Positions 1 through 8,216 of a stretch of 57,884 bases of DNA are shown here, piece by piece. Within the stretch, counting starts at the first letter, position 1. Every line of letters starts with the position of its first letter. The notes below the pieces were generated by a model. It did not search any database. It had not been told where the DNA came from and saw nothing but the letters and a program-made list of their open reading frames with translations. The stretch is from positions 1 to 57,884 of the forward strand of contig CAZCEC010000037.1 of NCBI GenBank assembly GCA_964497615.1, in the 5' to 3' direction. A program made the translations under genes and the position numbers. This stretch comes from CAZCEC01 sp964497615. GTDB taxonomy: Bacteria > Chloroflexota > Anaerolineae > Anaerolineales > UBA6663.

Positions 1-351
1 GCTGAAGGGCTTGGTGACGTAGTCGTCGGCCCCGAGTTCGAGGCCGCGCACCCGGTCGTCCTCCTCGCCGCGGGCGGTGAGCATGATGACGGGCACGCTG
101 GAGATTTCGCGCAGGAGGCGCAAGGTCTCGAAGCCGTCCAGCTCTGGCATGGCCACATCCAGCAGGACCAGGTCGGGCAGGCTGTCGCGGACCTGGTGCA
201 GGGCGGCCAGGCCGTCGGCGGCCTCGACCACCTCGAAGCCGTCGTGCTCGAGGTTGAGGCGGATGAACCGGATCATCCGCGGCTCGTCGTCAACGACCAG
301 GATGCGATGCCGGCCGTCAGGCCCGGCCGGCGGGCGCGAGGCGGTGGACAC
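1..351 (-). CDS. Response regulator receiver domain, 3' end outside window
   Basis: CheY-like receiver that accepts a phosphate from a sensor kinase. From the GTG at 351 it reads HRILVVDDEPRMIRFIRLN with the acidic pocket, LVLLDVAMPELDGFETL with the phospho-acceptor Asp near residue 54, IMLTARGEEDD with the switch Thr, and ADDYVTKPF with the conserved Lys. The reading runs off the window edge just after KPFS, so the output domain, if any, is not visible. OmpR-type members continue with a winged helix at this point. It starts 13 bases after the upstream small gene and is probably the distal gene of the kinase/phosphatase cluster. The start is tentative because no clear Shine-Dalgarno is seen. 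Confidence 0.85.
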   Translation of the reverse strand, partial: MSTASRPPAGPDGRHRILVVDDEPRMIRFIRLNLEHDGFEVVEAADGLAALHQVRDSLPDLVLLDVAMPELDGFETLRLLREISSVPVIMLTARGEEDDRVRGLELGADDYVTKPFS

Positions 352-364
352 GGTTGGGCGGCCC

Positions 365-607
365 TCAGTCGCGGACGATGCCGACCAGGCGCTCCTCGCT
401 GGTGGACGGCAGAATCTGGATGTAGGAGACGCGGCCGATGGGGATCATGATCGAGGTGACGTTCGGCACGATGAAGCGCAGGTCCTTGCCGTCGCGCTGG
501 CGCGGGTTCAGGGCGGTCAGGAGGGTGTCGGTGGGTTCCGGCAGGGCCTCCAACTCAGCCACGATGGGCTCCTCGCTGGTGAAGTGGATTTGAACAGTAA
601 TGGCCAT
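365..607 (-). CDS. Conserved-looking small protein, function unknown
   Basis: An 80-residue soluble protein starting MAITVQIHFTSEEPIVAELE. It is acidic in its first half and has a hydrophobic beta-rich end (RFIVPNVTSIMIPIGRVSYIQI). GGAGGACAC just upstream of the ATG is a good ribosome binding site. It lies 33 bases after the FHA gene and 13 bases before the response regulator, so it shares their transcript. No signal peptide, membrane span or catalytic motif is visible. A partner or adaptor role in the signalling cluster is only inferred from position. Confidence 0.7.
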   Translation of the reverse strand: MAITVQIHFTSEEPIVAELEALPEPTDTLLTALNPRQRDGKDLRFIVPNVTSIMIPIGRVSYIQILPSTSEERLVGIVRD

Positions 608-640
608 GTGTCCTCCGACCCAGGCAGGCTGCGGCCGCCC

Positions 641-1147
641 CTAGGGAATGAAATTGATCGTCAGCAACAGCTTGCCCAGGCGAATTTCGTCGCCGTTCGC
701 GACCTTGGCGGCCTGATGGGCCGCCAGGGGCCGGCCATTGATGCGGGTGCCGTTGGTGCTGCCGAGGTCGATCAGCAGCAGTTGCTTCTGGTCGCGGCGC
801 AGGGCGGCGTGGACGCGGGAGACGCCCTTCTCGCGCGCGCCATAGGCGTTCAAGTCCACATCGGGGGTCACCTGATCGTTGCCTTCGCGGCCCAGGATGT
901 ATTCGGCGCGGCCCTCCAGGATGATGGCCTCGGGCACGTCTTCCAGGCTGAGCGCGATCTGGCCGGCCTGGACGCGGCCCAGCGCGTCGGTCTGGGGCTG
1001 GAGGGTGGCGGTGCGCATGCGGCCGGTGTCCATGAAGGCGGCGGTGGGCACCTGCTCGGTCCAATTGGACGCGAGCCGCGCGCCGCAGTTGGAGCAGAAG
1101 AGCTCGCCCTCCATTTCAATGTGGCGGCAAGCAGGACAGGTGATCAT
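641..1147 (-). CDS. Zinc-ribbon plus FHA domain protein
   Basis: A 168-residue cytoplasmic adaptor. The N-terminus has a zinc ribbon (CPAC at residues 4-7, CSNCG near 18-22). The C-terminal half is an FHA domain, which binds phosphothreonine peptides: the strand YILGRE, the SRVHAAL core with the phosphate-contacting Ser/Arg/His, and the DLGSTNGTRING signature are all present. Its ATG overlaps the TGA of the upstream J-domain/VWA gene by four bases (ATGA), indicating coupled translation. Next to a Ser/Thr kinase and a PP2C phosphatase it most likely reads kinase-generated phosphothreonine. The partner is not known. Confidence 0.9.
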   Translation of the reverse strand: MITCPACRHIEMEGELFCSNCGARLASNWTEQVPTAAFMDTGRMRTATLQPQTDALGRVQAGQIALSLEDVPEAIILEGRAEYILGREGNDQVTPDVDLNAYGAREKGVSRVHAALRRDQKQLLLIDLGSTNGTRINGRPLAAHQAAKVANGDEIRLGKLLLTINFIP

Positions 1148-2613
1148 CGCAGATTGTCGGTCCCGAAGGGCAGATCGAGCAGGGCCCGGGTGCCGTACTT
1201 GAGCTGTTTCTTGGCGTCTTCAGATAGGACCTGGGTCTTTTCCAGGCGGGAGGCCTCGGTGAGGGCGAGGCGGGCCAGCTCCGGCTGGCCGCTGGCGAGC
1301 AGGCGGGTGCCGAGGGTCTTGAGGCGCTCGGCGGCATCGCCGACATTGCCGGCCGCGGCCTCCTGCCAGGCGCGCTCCTGCATCTGATAGTGGGACAGCT
1401 TGCTGAGGGCCTCCACCAGGGCGGTGGGCGGCTTGGGGGGCGGGGGGTTGGTGAGGGCGGGCAGGGCCAGGTCGAGCACCAGGCGCTCGCCGCGGCGGCC
1501 CAGGCTGACGATGTCGGCGTAAAAACTCATGCGGGCGATGCCCTGTGGGCCGGGCGACACCGCCGGCAGGCGGAATTTGAATAGGATGCTGGCGGGCTGG
1601 GTCTTGGGCAGGCTGCCCAGGCGCAGGGGCTGTTCGAGCGGGATGGGGCCGGCGTCGGGGCTGACGCGGAAGACCGTCTCCAACTCGACATTCGGGTCCA
1701 GGGTGACCTGGGCGTTGATGCGCTCGGCGTAGGCGTTGCTGAGGCTGTGGACGGCATCCTGGACGAAGGCGGCCACGTCGCCCGCGGCGTTGATGTAGGC
1801 GGAGGCGCCGCCCGTGCGGCCCACCAGGTCGTCCACGAATTTGTCGTTCCACTCGTCGCCGATGCCCAGGCCGCTAATGGCGATGCCGTCGCTGGCCGCC
1901 AGGGTGGCCAGCATCAGGCAGTCGGCCTCGTCGCCGTAGGTGCGGCCGTCGGTGAGCAGCAGCAGGTGGTTGACGGCGGCGGGGCTGAGGTTCTGGTGCA
2001 GCTCGATGAGGCCGCACAAGATGCCTTGCAGAATCTCCGTGCCGCCCTGGGCCATGAGGGTGCTGACCTTGGCCTTGGCCAGGGTGCGCTCGGCCAGACC
2101 GCGCTGGGCGGGGACGATGACCTCGGCCTTGTCGCTGAAGGCGACGACGGAAAAGGTGTCGCTCTCGTGCAGGCTATCGATCACCTGCAGCACGGCGGAC
2201 TTGACCTGATCGAGGCGGGCGCCCTGCATGGAGGTCGAGCGGTCAATCACCAGACACAGATTGACCGGCGGGTTGGGCAGATCGGCGACGATGGCTGGAT
2301 GCAGTTCGATCAGGGTATAGAGGATCTGCGGCTCGGGGGCGGCGGCCAGCGGGTTGCGGCTGAAGAGGGGCCGCACGGCCAGGAGCGGGCCGCTGCCGGT
2401 CTGCAGGACGGCGGCGTCGTAGGCGGCGCGCTGGGCGGGGTCGCTGAGGATGGCGTAGGCGTCGGCGATGAGCTTGAACTCTTCGCTGGCGCCGGGGTTG
2501 CGGTTGGTGTCGGGGTGAAAGCGGCGGGCGGCTTGATGGTAGGCGGCCCGGATCTCGTCGGGGGTGGAGCTGGCGCTGACGCCCAGCAAGTTGTAGAGAT
2601 CCCCGGTAGTCAT
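1144..2613 (-). CDS. J-domain and von Willebrand factor A fusion protein
   Basis: A 489-residue protein. Residues 1-70 are a DnaJ J domain with the HPD tripeptide (RRFHPDTNRN), which normally stimulates Hsp70 ATPase. Residues about 110-300 form a VWA domain with the metal site VIDRSTSMQG (DxSxS), a downstream Thr and the Asp of TDGRTYGDE. The rest is beta-rich with an alpha-helical tail. No transmembrane segment is visible. J domains fused to VWA are uncommon; the combination suggests chaperone recruitment to a VWA-bound client. It sits between the PP2C gene (60-base gap) and the FHA gene (ATGA overlap). Function is inferred from domains and context only. Confidence 0.88.
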   Translation of the reverse strand: MTTGDLYNLLGVSASSTPDEIRAAYHQAARRFHPDTNRNPGASEEFKLIADAYAILSDPAQRAAYDAAVLQTGSGPLLAVRPLFSRNPLAAAPEPQILYTLIELHPAIVADLPNPPVNLCLVIDRSTSMQGARLDQVKSAVLQVIDSLHESDTFSVVAFSDKAEVIVPAQRGLAERTLAKAKVSTLMAQGGTEILQGILCGLIELHQNLSPAAVNHLLLLTDGRTYGDEADCLMLATLAASDGIAISGLGIGDEWNDKFVDDLVGRTGGASAYINAAGDVAAFVQDAVHSLSNAYAERINAQVTLDPNVELETVFRVSPDAGPIPLEQPLRLGSLPKTQPASILFKFRLPAVSPGPQGIARMSFYADIVSLGRRGERLVLDLALPALTNPPPPKPPTALVEALSKLSHYQMQERAWQEAAAGNVGDAAERLKTLGTRLLASGQPELARLALTEASRLEKTQVLSEDAKKQLKYGTRALLDLPFGTDNLR

Positions 2614-2673
2614 GAGGGTTCAGGCGCGCGGCCGGTCCGCTGGGATTCTCCGTGGCAGGGCGAGGCGCATGGG

Positions 2674-3636
2674 CTAAGCCGGCAACTGGACCATGACGGC
2701 GGTGATGTTGTCGGGGCCGCCGGCGGCGTTGGCGGCGGCCACCAGGGCCTCGCAGGCGGCCTGCGGGTTGGCGGACTGCCGGATGAGGGCCTGAATGCGA
2801 TCATCCGGGACCAGGCCCCACAGCCCGTCGGAGCACAGCAGCATGACGGCGCCGGGCGGCAGGCGGCGCGAGTCCACGTCCACTTCGAGGCCTTCGCCCT
2901 GACCGACGGCGCGATAGAGCACGTTGCGCTGTGGATGGACGGCGGCCTCGGCGGCGGAGAGCTGGCCCAGCTCCTGGAGGCGCTGGACGAGCGAGTGATC
3001 GCGGGTAAGCTGTTCGAAGCTGTCGGGGGTGATGATGTAGGCGCGGCTGTCGCCCACGTGCGAGAGCACTACCTGCTCGCCGATGATCAGGGCGCAGGTG
3101 AGGGTGGTGCCGCCGCCTTCGGGCACGCCGGAGAAGACGGCGGTGTTGGCGGCGCTCATGGCCGATTCCATCACTTCGGCCAGGGAGGGGCGGTCGGAAT
3201 CGCCCTGGGGATCCGCCAGTAGGGAGGGCAGGACGCCCTCAAGCACTGCCCGGGCGAGGGTGCGGGCGGCGATGCCGCTGGCGCGCTCGCCGAGGGCGTG
3301 GCCGCCCATGCCGTCGGCGACGACAAACAAGCCAAAGTGGGGCATGGCTTCCAGGCCCGCCAGTTCGCCCTGAAAGGCGAGCAGCACGTCTTCGTTGTGA
3401 GTGCGCACGCGCCCGACGTGCTGGGCAATGCCAACAATCATGCGCTTGGGCGCCAGCACCGCGGGGGCAGACTTGATGGTGTCCATGGGGACCGTGAGGG
3501 GCAGGTCCGGCAGGGGCACGGTGGCGTTGGGGTCGCGCGGCGGGAGCGGCTTGGTGCCGGCGTTGGAGGCCGCCTCCGGTTGGGCCGGGGCTTGGCGACG
3601 AAACATTCCAAAAAAGCGCTGAATGAGATTGGGCAC
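2674..3636 (-). CDS. PP2C-family Ser/Thr protein phosphatase
   Basis: A 320-residue metal-dependent phosphatase, expected to reverse the action of the adjacent kinase. After a basic and proline-rich N-terminus of about 60 residues come the PP2C motifs: RTHNEDVLL, FVVADGMGGHALG with the metal Asp and Gly, GGTTLTCALI, SHVGDSRAYI, LLCSDGLWGLVPDD and GGPDNITAVMV. All the metal-binding aspartates appear intact. It starts with GTG, preceded by GGAGG five bases upstream. It lies 16 bases after the kinase gene, so the two are co-transcribed. No membrane span is seen. Confidence 0.93.
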   Translation of the reverse strand: MPNLIQRFFGMFRRQAPAQPEAASNAGTKPLPPRDPNATVPLPDLPLTVPMDTIKSAPAVLAPKRMIVGIAQHVGRVRTHNEDVLLAFQGELAGLEAMPHFGLFVVADGMGGHALGERASGIAARTLARAVLEGVLPSLLADPQGDSDRPSLAEVMESAMSAANTAVFSGVPEGGGTTLTCALIIGEQVVLSHVGDSRAYIITPDSFEQLTRDHSLVQRLQELGQLSAAEAAVHPQRNVLYRAVGQGEGLEVDVDSRRLPPGAVMLLCSDGLWGLVPDDRIQALIRQSANPQAACEALVAAANAAGGPDNITAVMVQLPA

Positions 3637-3652
3637 GCGGGCCTCCAGGCGC

Positions 3653-5629
3653 CTAGGCGGTTAGGGCATAGACGTGATGATCGGTGGAACCGATGTAGAC
3701 GGTGCGGTTGATAATCACCGGGGAGGAGGTGATGGGGCCGCCGGAGCGGAACCGCCAACGGACCCGGCCGGTGGCGGCGTCCAGGGCATAGACGCACCCG
3801 TCAACCGAACCAATGTAGACGCGATCGTCGTGCACGGCGGGGGAGGACGTGACCTGGTCGCCGGTCTCGTAGCGCCAGGCTTCGCGGCCGCTGCGGATGT
3901 CGATGGCGTACAGGTTGTGATCGGCGGAACCGATGTACAGCAGGCTGCCGGCAATGACGGGGGAGGAGATGGTGGGCTTGCTGGTGCGGAACTTCCAGAT
4001 GGCCCAGCCGGAGGCCTCATCCAGGGCATAGACCAGGCCGTCCACCGACCCGAAATAGATAACGCCCTGGTGGAGCAGCGGGGCGCAGCTCACGGCGCGT
4101 TTGGCCTTGAAGCGCCAGCGGTACTCGCCGGTGAAATCCACTGCGTAGAACTCGCCGCCTTCGGTGCCGAAGAACAGGCGGTCATTGGAGACTGCGGGCC
4201 GGCTGCGCACCTGGGCGCTGCCCTGCACCCGCCAGGCGCGCCGGCCGGTGGCGAGGTTGACGGCGTGCAGGTAGCCGTCGTCGGAGCCGAAGAAGATGTG
4301 GCCGGCGGCTACGCGCGGGGTGGAGCGCACCGGCCCATCGGTATAGTAGGCCCATTGGATGCGGCCGCTGCGGGCCGAGACGGCGTGCAGACGCCGGTCC
4401 TCGGAGCCGATGAAGATCAGATCGTCGTTGGCGACGGGCGAGCCAGGCAGGCCGCCGTCGGTGGCATACTTCCACACGAGCGAGCCATCGGTGAGATTGA
4501 TGGCGTAGAGGTTGTTGTCGTAGGCGCCGACGTAGACGTTGCTGCCGGCGATCTCCGGGGTGCCGCGAATCTCGTCCTCGCACTTGAAGCTCCAGATGGG
4601 GGCCACATCGCTGACGCCCGGCGGCGTGCCGGGCACCGGCGCCGGGGCGGCGGCGGGCGCGGCCGGTGAGGCGGCCGGGCTGGCGAGGTTGGCCGCGGCG
4701 GCGGGCGCATGATCGGCGGCGCCAATCTTGGCGGTGAGGAGGCCGGTGTGGCGGCGGCGCAGGCTGATGAGGGCGTCGCGCATGGCCTGGGCGGTGGGGA
4801 AGCGCTCGGTGGGGTTGTAGCTGAGCGCGGTGGAGATAATGGCATCCAGCTCGGCGCTGACGGCCGGGTTGATCTTGCGAATGGGCCGCTCGGCGAAGGA
4901 GAAGGGCGGCTCCAGGCGCGGGTCCTGCTTGGTGAGGAGGTGGTGCAGGGTGGCACCCAGGGCGTAGATGTCGCCGGCCGGGCTGGCGTCGCCGCGATAC
5001 TGCTCGGGCGGGGAGTAGCCCTCGGTGCCGATCATGGTGCCCTTCTGGCCGGCGGCGAAGGCGCGGGCGATGCCGAAGTCAATCAGCCGGATGCGCCGAT
5101 GCTGGTCGAGCATGACGTTGGAGGGCTTCATGTCGCGGAAGACGATGGGGTCGGGCTGATGGGCGTGGAGGTAGGTGAGCACATCGCACAATTGGAGCGC
5201 CCAATCGGCGACCGGCTCGTCGGCCAGCATGCCGGGGGTTTCGCCCAGGTAGGCTTCCAGGTCGCGGCCCTCGATGTATTCCTGCACCAGGAAGGAGCGG
5301 TCGCCCTGGGTGAAGTAGTCGTAGATTTGCGGGATGGCGGGGTGGTTGAGGGTGGCGAGGATGTTGGCTTCGCGCTCGAAGGTCTTGACGATCATCTCGC
5401 GCACGGTGGGGTCGGGTGCGAGGTTAAGAATCTCTTTGACCGCCACCAACTTGGTGACGTTGGGGAAGCGCATGTCGCGGGCCCGATAGACCGAACCCAT
5501 GCCGCCCACCCCGAGGATGCCCTGAATGAGGTAGCGGTTCTGGAGGGTGGCGCCGGGCTGGAGGCCGCTCTCGGCCTGGCCCTGGCGGCCGGTCTGCATG
5601 GAGCGCGTGATCTTGTGAGTGTCGAACAC
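3653..5629 (-). CDS. Ser/Thr protein kinase with PQQ-like beta-propeller
   Basis: A Hanks-type kinase of about 658 residues. The kinase domain spans roughly residues 33-300: glycine loop GVGGMGSVYRA, VAVKE lysine, FRDMKPSNVML in place of the usual HRD loop, LIDFGIARAF (DFG) and GTEGYSPPEQYRG. After an Ala/Pro linker, about eight repeats of the form VYIGSxDxxVYALDAxTGxxxWRF make a C-terminal propeller, probably a ligand or protein-binding sensor. No transmembrane helix separates the two halves, so both appear cytoplasmic. I chose the GTG at 5629 because it sits nine bases after a consensus -10; an ATG at 5599 is the alternative. Longer upstream readings only translate the GACGA repeat. The loop Phe replacing His of HRD is unusual. 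Confidence 0.93.
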   Translation of the reverse strand: MFDTHKITRSMQTGRQGQAESGLQPGATLQNRYLIQGILGVGGMGSVYRARDMRFPNVTKLVAVKEILNLAPDPTVREMIVKTFEREANILATLNHPAIPQIYDYFTQGDRSFLVQEYIEGRDLEAYLGETPGMLADEPVADWALQLCDVLTYLHAHQPDPIVFRDMKPSNVMLDQHRRIRLIDFGIARAFAAGQKGTMIGTEGYSPPEQYRGDASPAGDIYALGATLHHLLTKQDPRLEPPFSFAERPIRKINPAVSAELDAIISTALSYNPTERFPTAQAMRDALISLRRRHTGLLTAKIGAADHAPAAAANLASPAASPAAPAAAPAPVPGTPPGVSDVAPIWSFKCEDEIRGTPEIAGSNVYVGAYDNNLYAINLTDGSLVWKYATDGGLPGSPVANDDLIFIGSEDRRLHAVSARSGRIQWAYYTDGPVRSTPRVAAGHIFFGSDDGYLHAVNLATGRRAWRVQGSAQVRSRPAVSNDRLFFGTEGGEFYAVDFTGEYRWRFKAKRAVSCAPLLHQGVIYFGSVDGLVYALDEASGWAIWKFRTSKPTISSPVIAGSLLYIGSADHNLYAIDIRSGREAWRYETGDQVTSSPAVHDDRVYIGSVDGCVYALDAATGRVRWRFRSGGPITSSPVIINRTVYIGSTDHHVYALTA

Positions 5630-5638
5630 GATAGGGGG

Positions 5639-5667
5639 ATTATAGCGATTAGTCAGAATGGGCGCAA
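5639..5667 (-). promoter_or_regulatory. Promoter of the kinase/phosphatase operon
   Basis: On the minus strand a TTGCGC -35 (5662-5667) and a perfect TATAAT -10 (5639-5644) are separated by 17 bases. The GTG at 5629 begins nine bases after the -10, so the transcript would be leaderless or nearly so. Confidence 0.8.
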
Positions 5668-5702
5668 TTGGGGGGGGCAGAGGTGGAGGCAAGGGGCGGG
5701 CA

Positions 5703-5765
5703 GGGACGACCGACGACAGACGACAGACGACGGATGACGGACGACAGATGACGGCCGACTCAAGA
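5703..5765. repeat. Degenerate GACGA-type intergenic repeat
   Basis: Imperfect head-to-tail 6-8 base units (GACGACA, GACGACG, GATGACG). Related tracts lie near 16790-16960, 29925-30060 and 32065-32115. Apart from this repeat and the promoters, I see no gene between 5630 and 6041. Confidence 0.6.
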
Positions 5766-5979
5766 ACGACAACGGAAGACCTGTGTCCTTCTGGACGAAC
5801 ATGGGCGGGTGGCGCGCAAAGTGCACCGATGGCAATATTGGCGCGGAGGCGCTTGCGGGGCCAGGAGACGGGGTGAAGGAAGGGGAAGAGCGGCGATGTG
5901 GCGCAGGGCGGATGAGTTGACAGAAAGTTATTACGAGTCATTCGTCTGTCGCGGCAACGTTACAAATAAGTGACAAAAG

Positions 5980-6031
5980 TGGCCTGTAGGCCAAGGGTAC
6001 GGCCGGCCAAAGGTTAATCGATTGTTATAAT
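5980..6031 (+). promoter_or_regulatory. Extended -10 promoter and palindrome before the Tad-like operon
   Basis: TGTTATAAT at 6023-6031 is an extended -10 (TGnTATAAT) with no convincing -35. The ATG at 6042 follows ten bases later, so the mRNA is probably leaderless. A perfect palindrome TGGCCTGTAGGCCA at 5980-5993 lies about 45-60 bases upstream of the expected start, where an activator could bind. That regulatory role is inference. Confidence 0.6.
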
Positions 6032-6041
6032 GAAGGCTGTC

Positions 6042-8216
6042 ATGGAGACGAATCCGACGATTCCAAACAAGGCAATTCGCCGCCACCGGCGGCGCCGCGC
6101 CGGGCAGAGCCTGGTGGAGATGGCGCTGGCCATGCCAGTGCTGCTCATCATGCTGACCGGCATGCTGGAGTTCGGCTTTGCGCTGAACTACTACTTGAAC
6201 ACCCTGGACGCGGCTCGCGAAGGGGCGCGCTTTGCCAGCGACGGCGACCCGAGCGAGCGGCAGGATACGCCGCAGGAGGTGCTGGCGGCGGCCGACGTGA
6301 CCGAGCGCTGCAACGGCGTGGGGTACGAGGACATGTTCACCAGCGCGCCGGTGACGCTGACCGAGGTGACGGACTTCTATATTCAGGCGGCGTGCGTGGC
6401 CTGGCAGACGATGGCGCCGGTGTCGCTGGACCCGACGCGGGACGATGTGGTGATTTCGGTGTTCCGGGTGCTGGACGGGCAGGTGCGCGGCCGCTGGCCG
6501 GATTGCACCAAGGACGACCCCGAGGACTGCCCGCGCGACCCGCCCACCTTCCCGGAGACGCGCGGCGAGTGGCACTTGTTTGGGCGCGGCAACCAGTGCA
6601 CCAACGACCAGGACGATGATGGCGACGGCGCGGTGGATGACTGCCACCCGGACCCGGCCTTCCAAATTGGCGACAACGAAGACGCTTGCGACACAAGCAC
6701 GGAGCTGCTGTGCCATCCGTCCAGATTCTCGTGGGCGGACGTGCAGGGGCGGCTGGACGATGACGCGCCCAACACGGCGGTGATGCTGGTCGAAATCTTC
6801 TACGGCTACCACCAACTGCTCAAGTTGCCGTGGATCACGGCATTCGTGGACGACCCGCTGCGGATGCACACCTACACCATGATCCCGGTGCCGGCGGCCG
6901 AGCCGACGCTGGCAATTACGGGGACGGTGACATACGAAGTCGGCGGGCTGCCCCAGGCGGGCGTCACCATCAACTTCAGCAACGGGCTGGTGGGGGTGAC
7001 GGACGATACCGGCTTGTATGAGAAGGGCGGGTTCGAGAGCGGCACGTTCCGGGTGACGCCGGATTATCCCGGCTGCACCTTCGACCCGCCGTATTGGGAT
7101 ATCACCTTGTCCACGGTGGACGTGGGCTATGTGGATTTCGAGATTGTGTCGTGCGCGCCGACGGATACCCCGGTGACGCCCGCCACGGCCACGGAGACGG
7201 AAGACCCGGCGGCCACCAGGACGCCCACTTCGACGCAGACCGAGACGCCGACGCCGACCGAGACCGAAACACCGACCATCACGCCGACGCCGAGCAACAC
7301 GCCGGACTGCACGCTGGGCGTGTTCAGCCCTGGCAATTCGTCGGTGGTGATCGTGCAGCCGCCCACGGGCGAGGTGCAGGCCGACGGCGCGGAAACGGTG
7401 GAAGTGGCGGTGGTGGCGCGGGACGAATGCTTCAACGCGATGGATAACCACCCGATCAGCCTGGCCTCCTCGCGCGGCGCGCTGGACACGATCTCACCCG
7501 CGAGCACGACGACGGCCCCCGGCACCGGCCTGGCCACGTTCCTGGTGAAGTCTTCGACGATGTCGGACTGGAACTCGGCCACGGGCGTGTTTACGCCCAC
7601 GACCCTGACGGCGAGCTCGAGCGGCACGCCGCTGCCGGATACGTCGGAGGCGACGTTCTTGTGCGTGCCGGGCGTGGGTTTCCCGGCCGGCGGCGCCAAT
7701 GAGGTCTTCTGGCAGTATTCGAACCTGACTGGCATCACGCGGCGGCTGACGCGGCTGGAGGTGACGTGGCCGCAGGAGACGGGCCGCCGCTTGCAGGACG
7801 TGCGACTGGGCGGGCTGGTGATCTGGAACCTGAGCTCGACGATCAGCCCGGTGACAATTGACAGCAACTTCCTGGGCGGGCCGACGGCGCGGCACATCAA
7901 TATCTCGGTGTCGAAGCCGCTGCAGATCAACTTCAACTTCAACGTGACCGGCAACCAGGAATACACGGTGAAGGCGTTCTGGGATGACACCAACGGCGGC
8001 AAGGTGTGCGACTCCGGGCCGGTGACGATCGTGCGCGTGGGCGGCATCACGCCCGTGCCCAGCGCCACGCCGACCAATACGCCCGCGCCGCCGACCAATA
8101 CGCCGACGGTGACGCCAACGCCGACGGACACGCTGGTGCCGACCGAGACCGGCACGCCCACGCCGACGGACACGCCAACTGAGACGCCGACACCCACGGC
8201 GACGAACACGCCATGA
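6042..8216 (+). CDS. TadE-like secreted protein with carboxypeptidase-regulatory and Ig-like domains
   Basis: About 724 residues. The N-terminus has the pseudopilin-like GQSLVEMALAMPVLLIMLTG segment that anchors TadE/TadG proteins in the membrane, with the rest outside. Features in order: a Cys-containing region, an acidic calcium-loop-like stretch NDQDDDGDGAVDDC near residue 190, a carboxypeptidase regulatory-like beta domain (about 290-365), a Pro/Thr linker, a Big-1-like Ig domain (about 430-540), another beta region and a second Pro/Thr tail. It is far longer than a normal TadE (about 150-200 residues). The start at 6042 fits the leaderless promoter; an ATG four codons upstream overlaps the -10. 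It is the first gene of a three-gene ATGA-coupled operon. Confidence 0.82.
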   Translation: METNPTIPNKAIRRHRRRRAGQSLVEMALAMPVLLIMLTGMLEFGFALNYYLNTLDAAREGARFASDGDPSERQDTPQEVLAAADVTERCNGVGYEDMFTSAPVTLTEVTDFYIQAACVAWQTMAPVSLDPTRDDVVISVFRVLDGQVRGRWPDCTKDDPEDCPRDPPTFPETRGEWHLFGRGNQCTNDQDDDGDGAVDDCHPDPAFQIGDNEDACDTSTELLCHPSRFSWADVQGRLDDDAPNTAVMLVEIFYGYHQLLKLPWITAFVDDPLRMHTYTMIPVPAAEPTLAITGTVTYEVGGLPQAGVTINFSNGLVGVTDDTGLYEKGGFESGTFRVTPDYPGCTFDPPYWDITLSTVDVGYVDFEIVSCAPTDTPVTPATATETEDPAATRTPTSTQTETPTPTETETPTITPTPSNTPDCTLGVFSPGNSSVVIVQPPTGEVQADGAETVEVAVVARDECFNAMDNHPISLASSRGALDTISPASTTTAPGTGLATFLVKSSTMSDWNSATGVFTPTTLTASSSGTPLPDTSEATFLCVPGVGFPAGGANEVFWQYSNLTGITRRLTRLEVTWPQETGRRLQDVRLGGLVIWNLSSTISPVTIDSNFLGGPTARHINISVSKPLQINFNFNVTGNQEYTVKAFWDDTNGGKVCDSGPVTIVRVGGITPVPSATPTNTPAPPTNTPTVTPTPTDTLVPTETGTPTPTDTPTETPTPTATNTP

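Noticed and set aside
1747..3222. 491-codon plus-strand frame opposite the J-domain/VWA and PP2C genes
   Set aside because: Gly/Val/Asp-rich shadow with no motifs; the opposite strand encodes recognisable domains.
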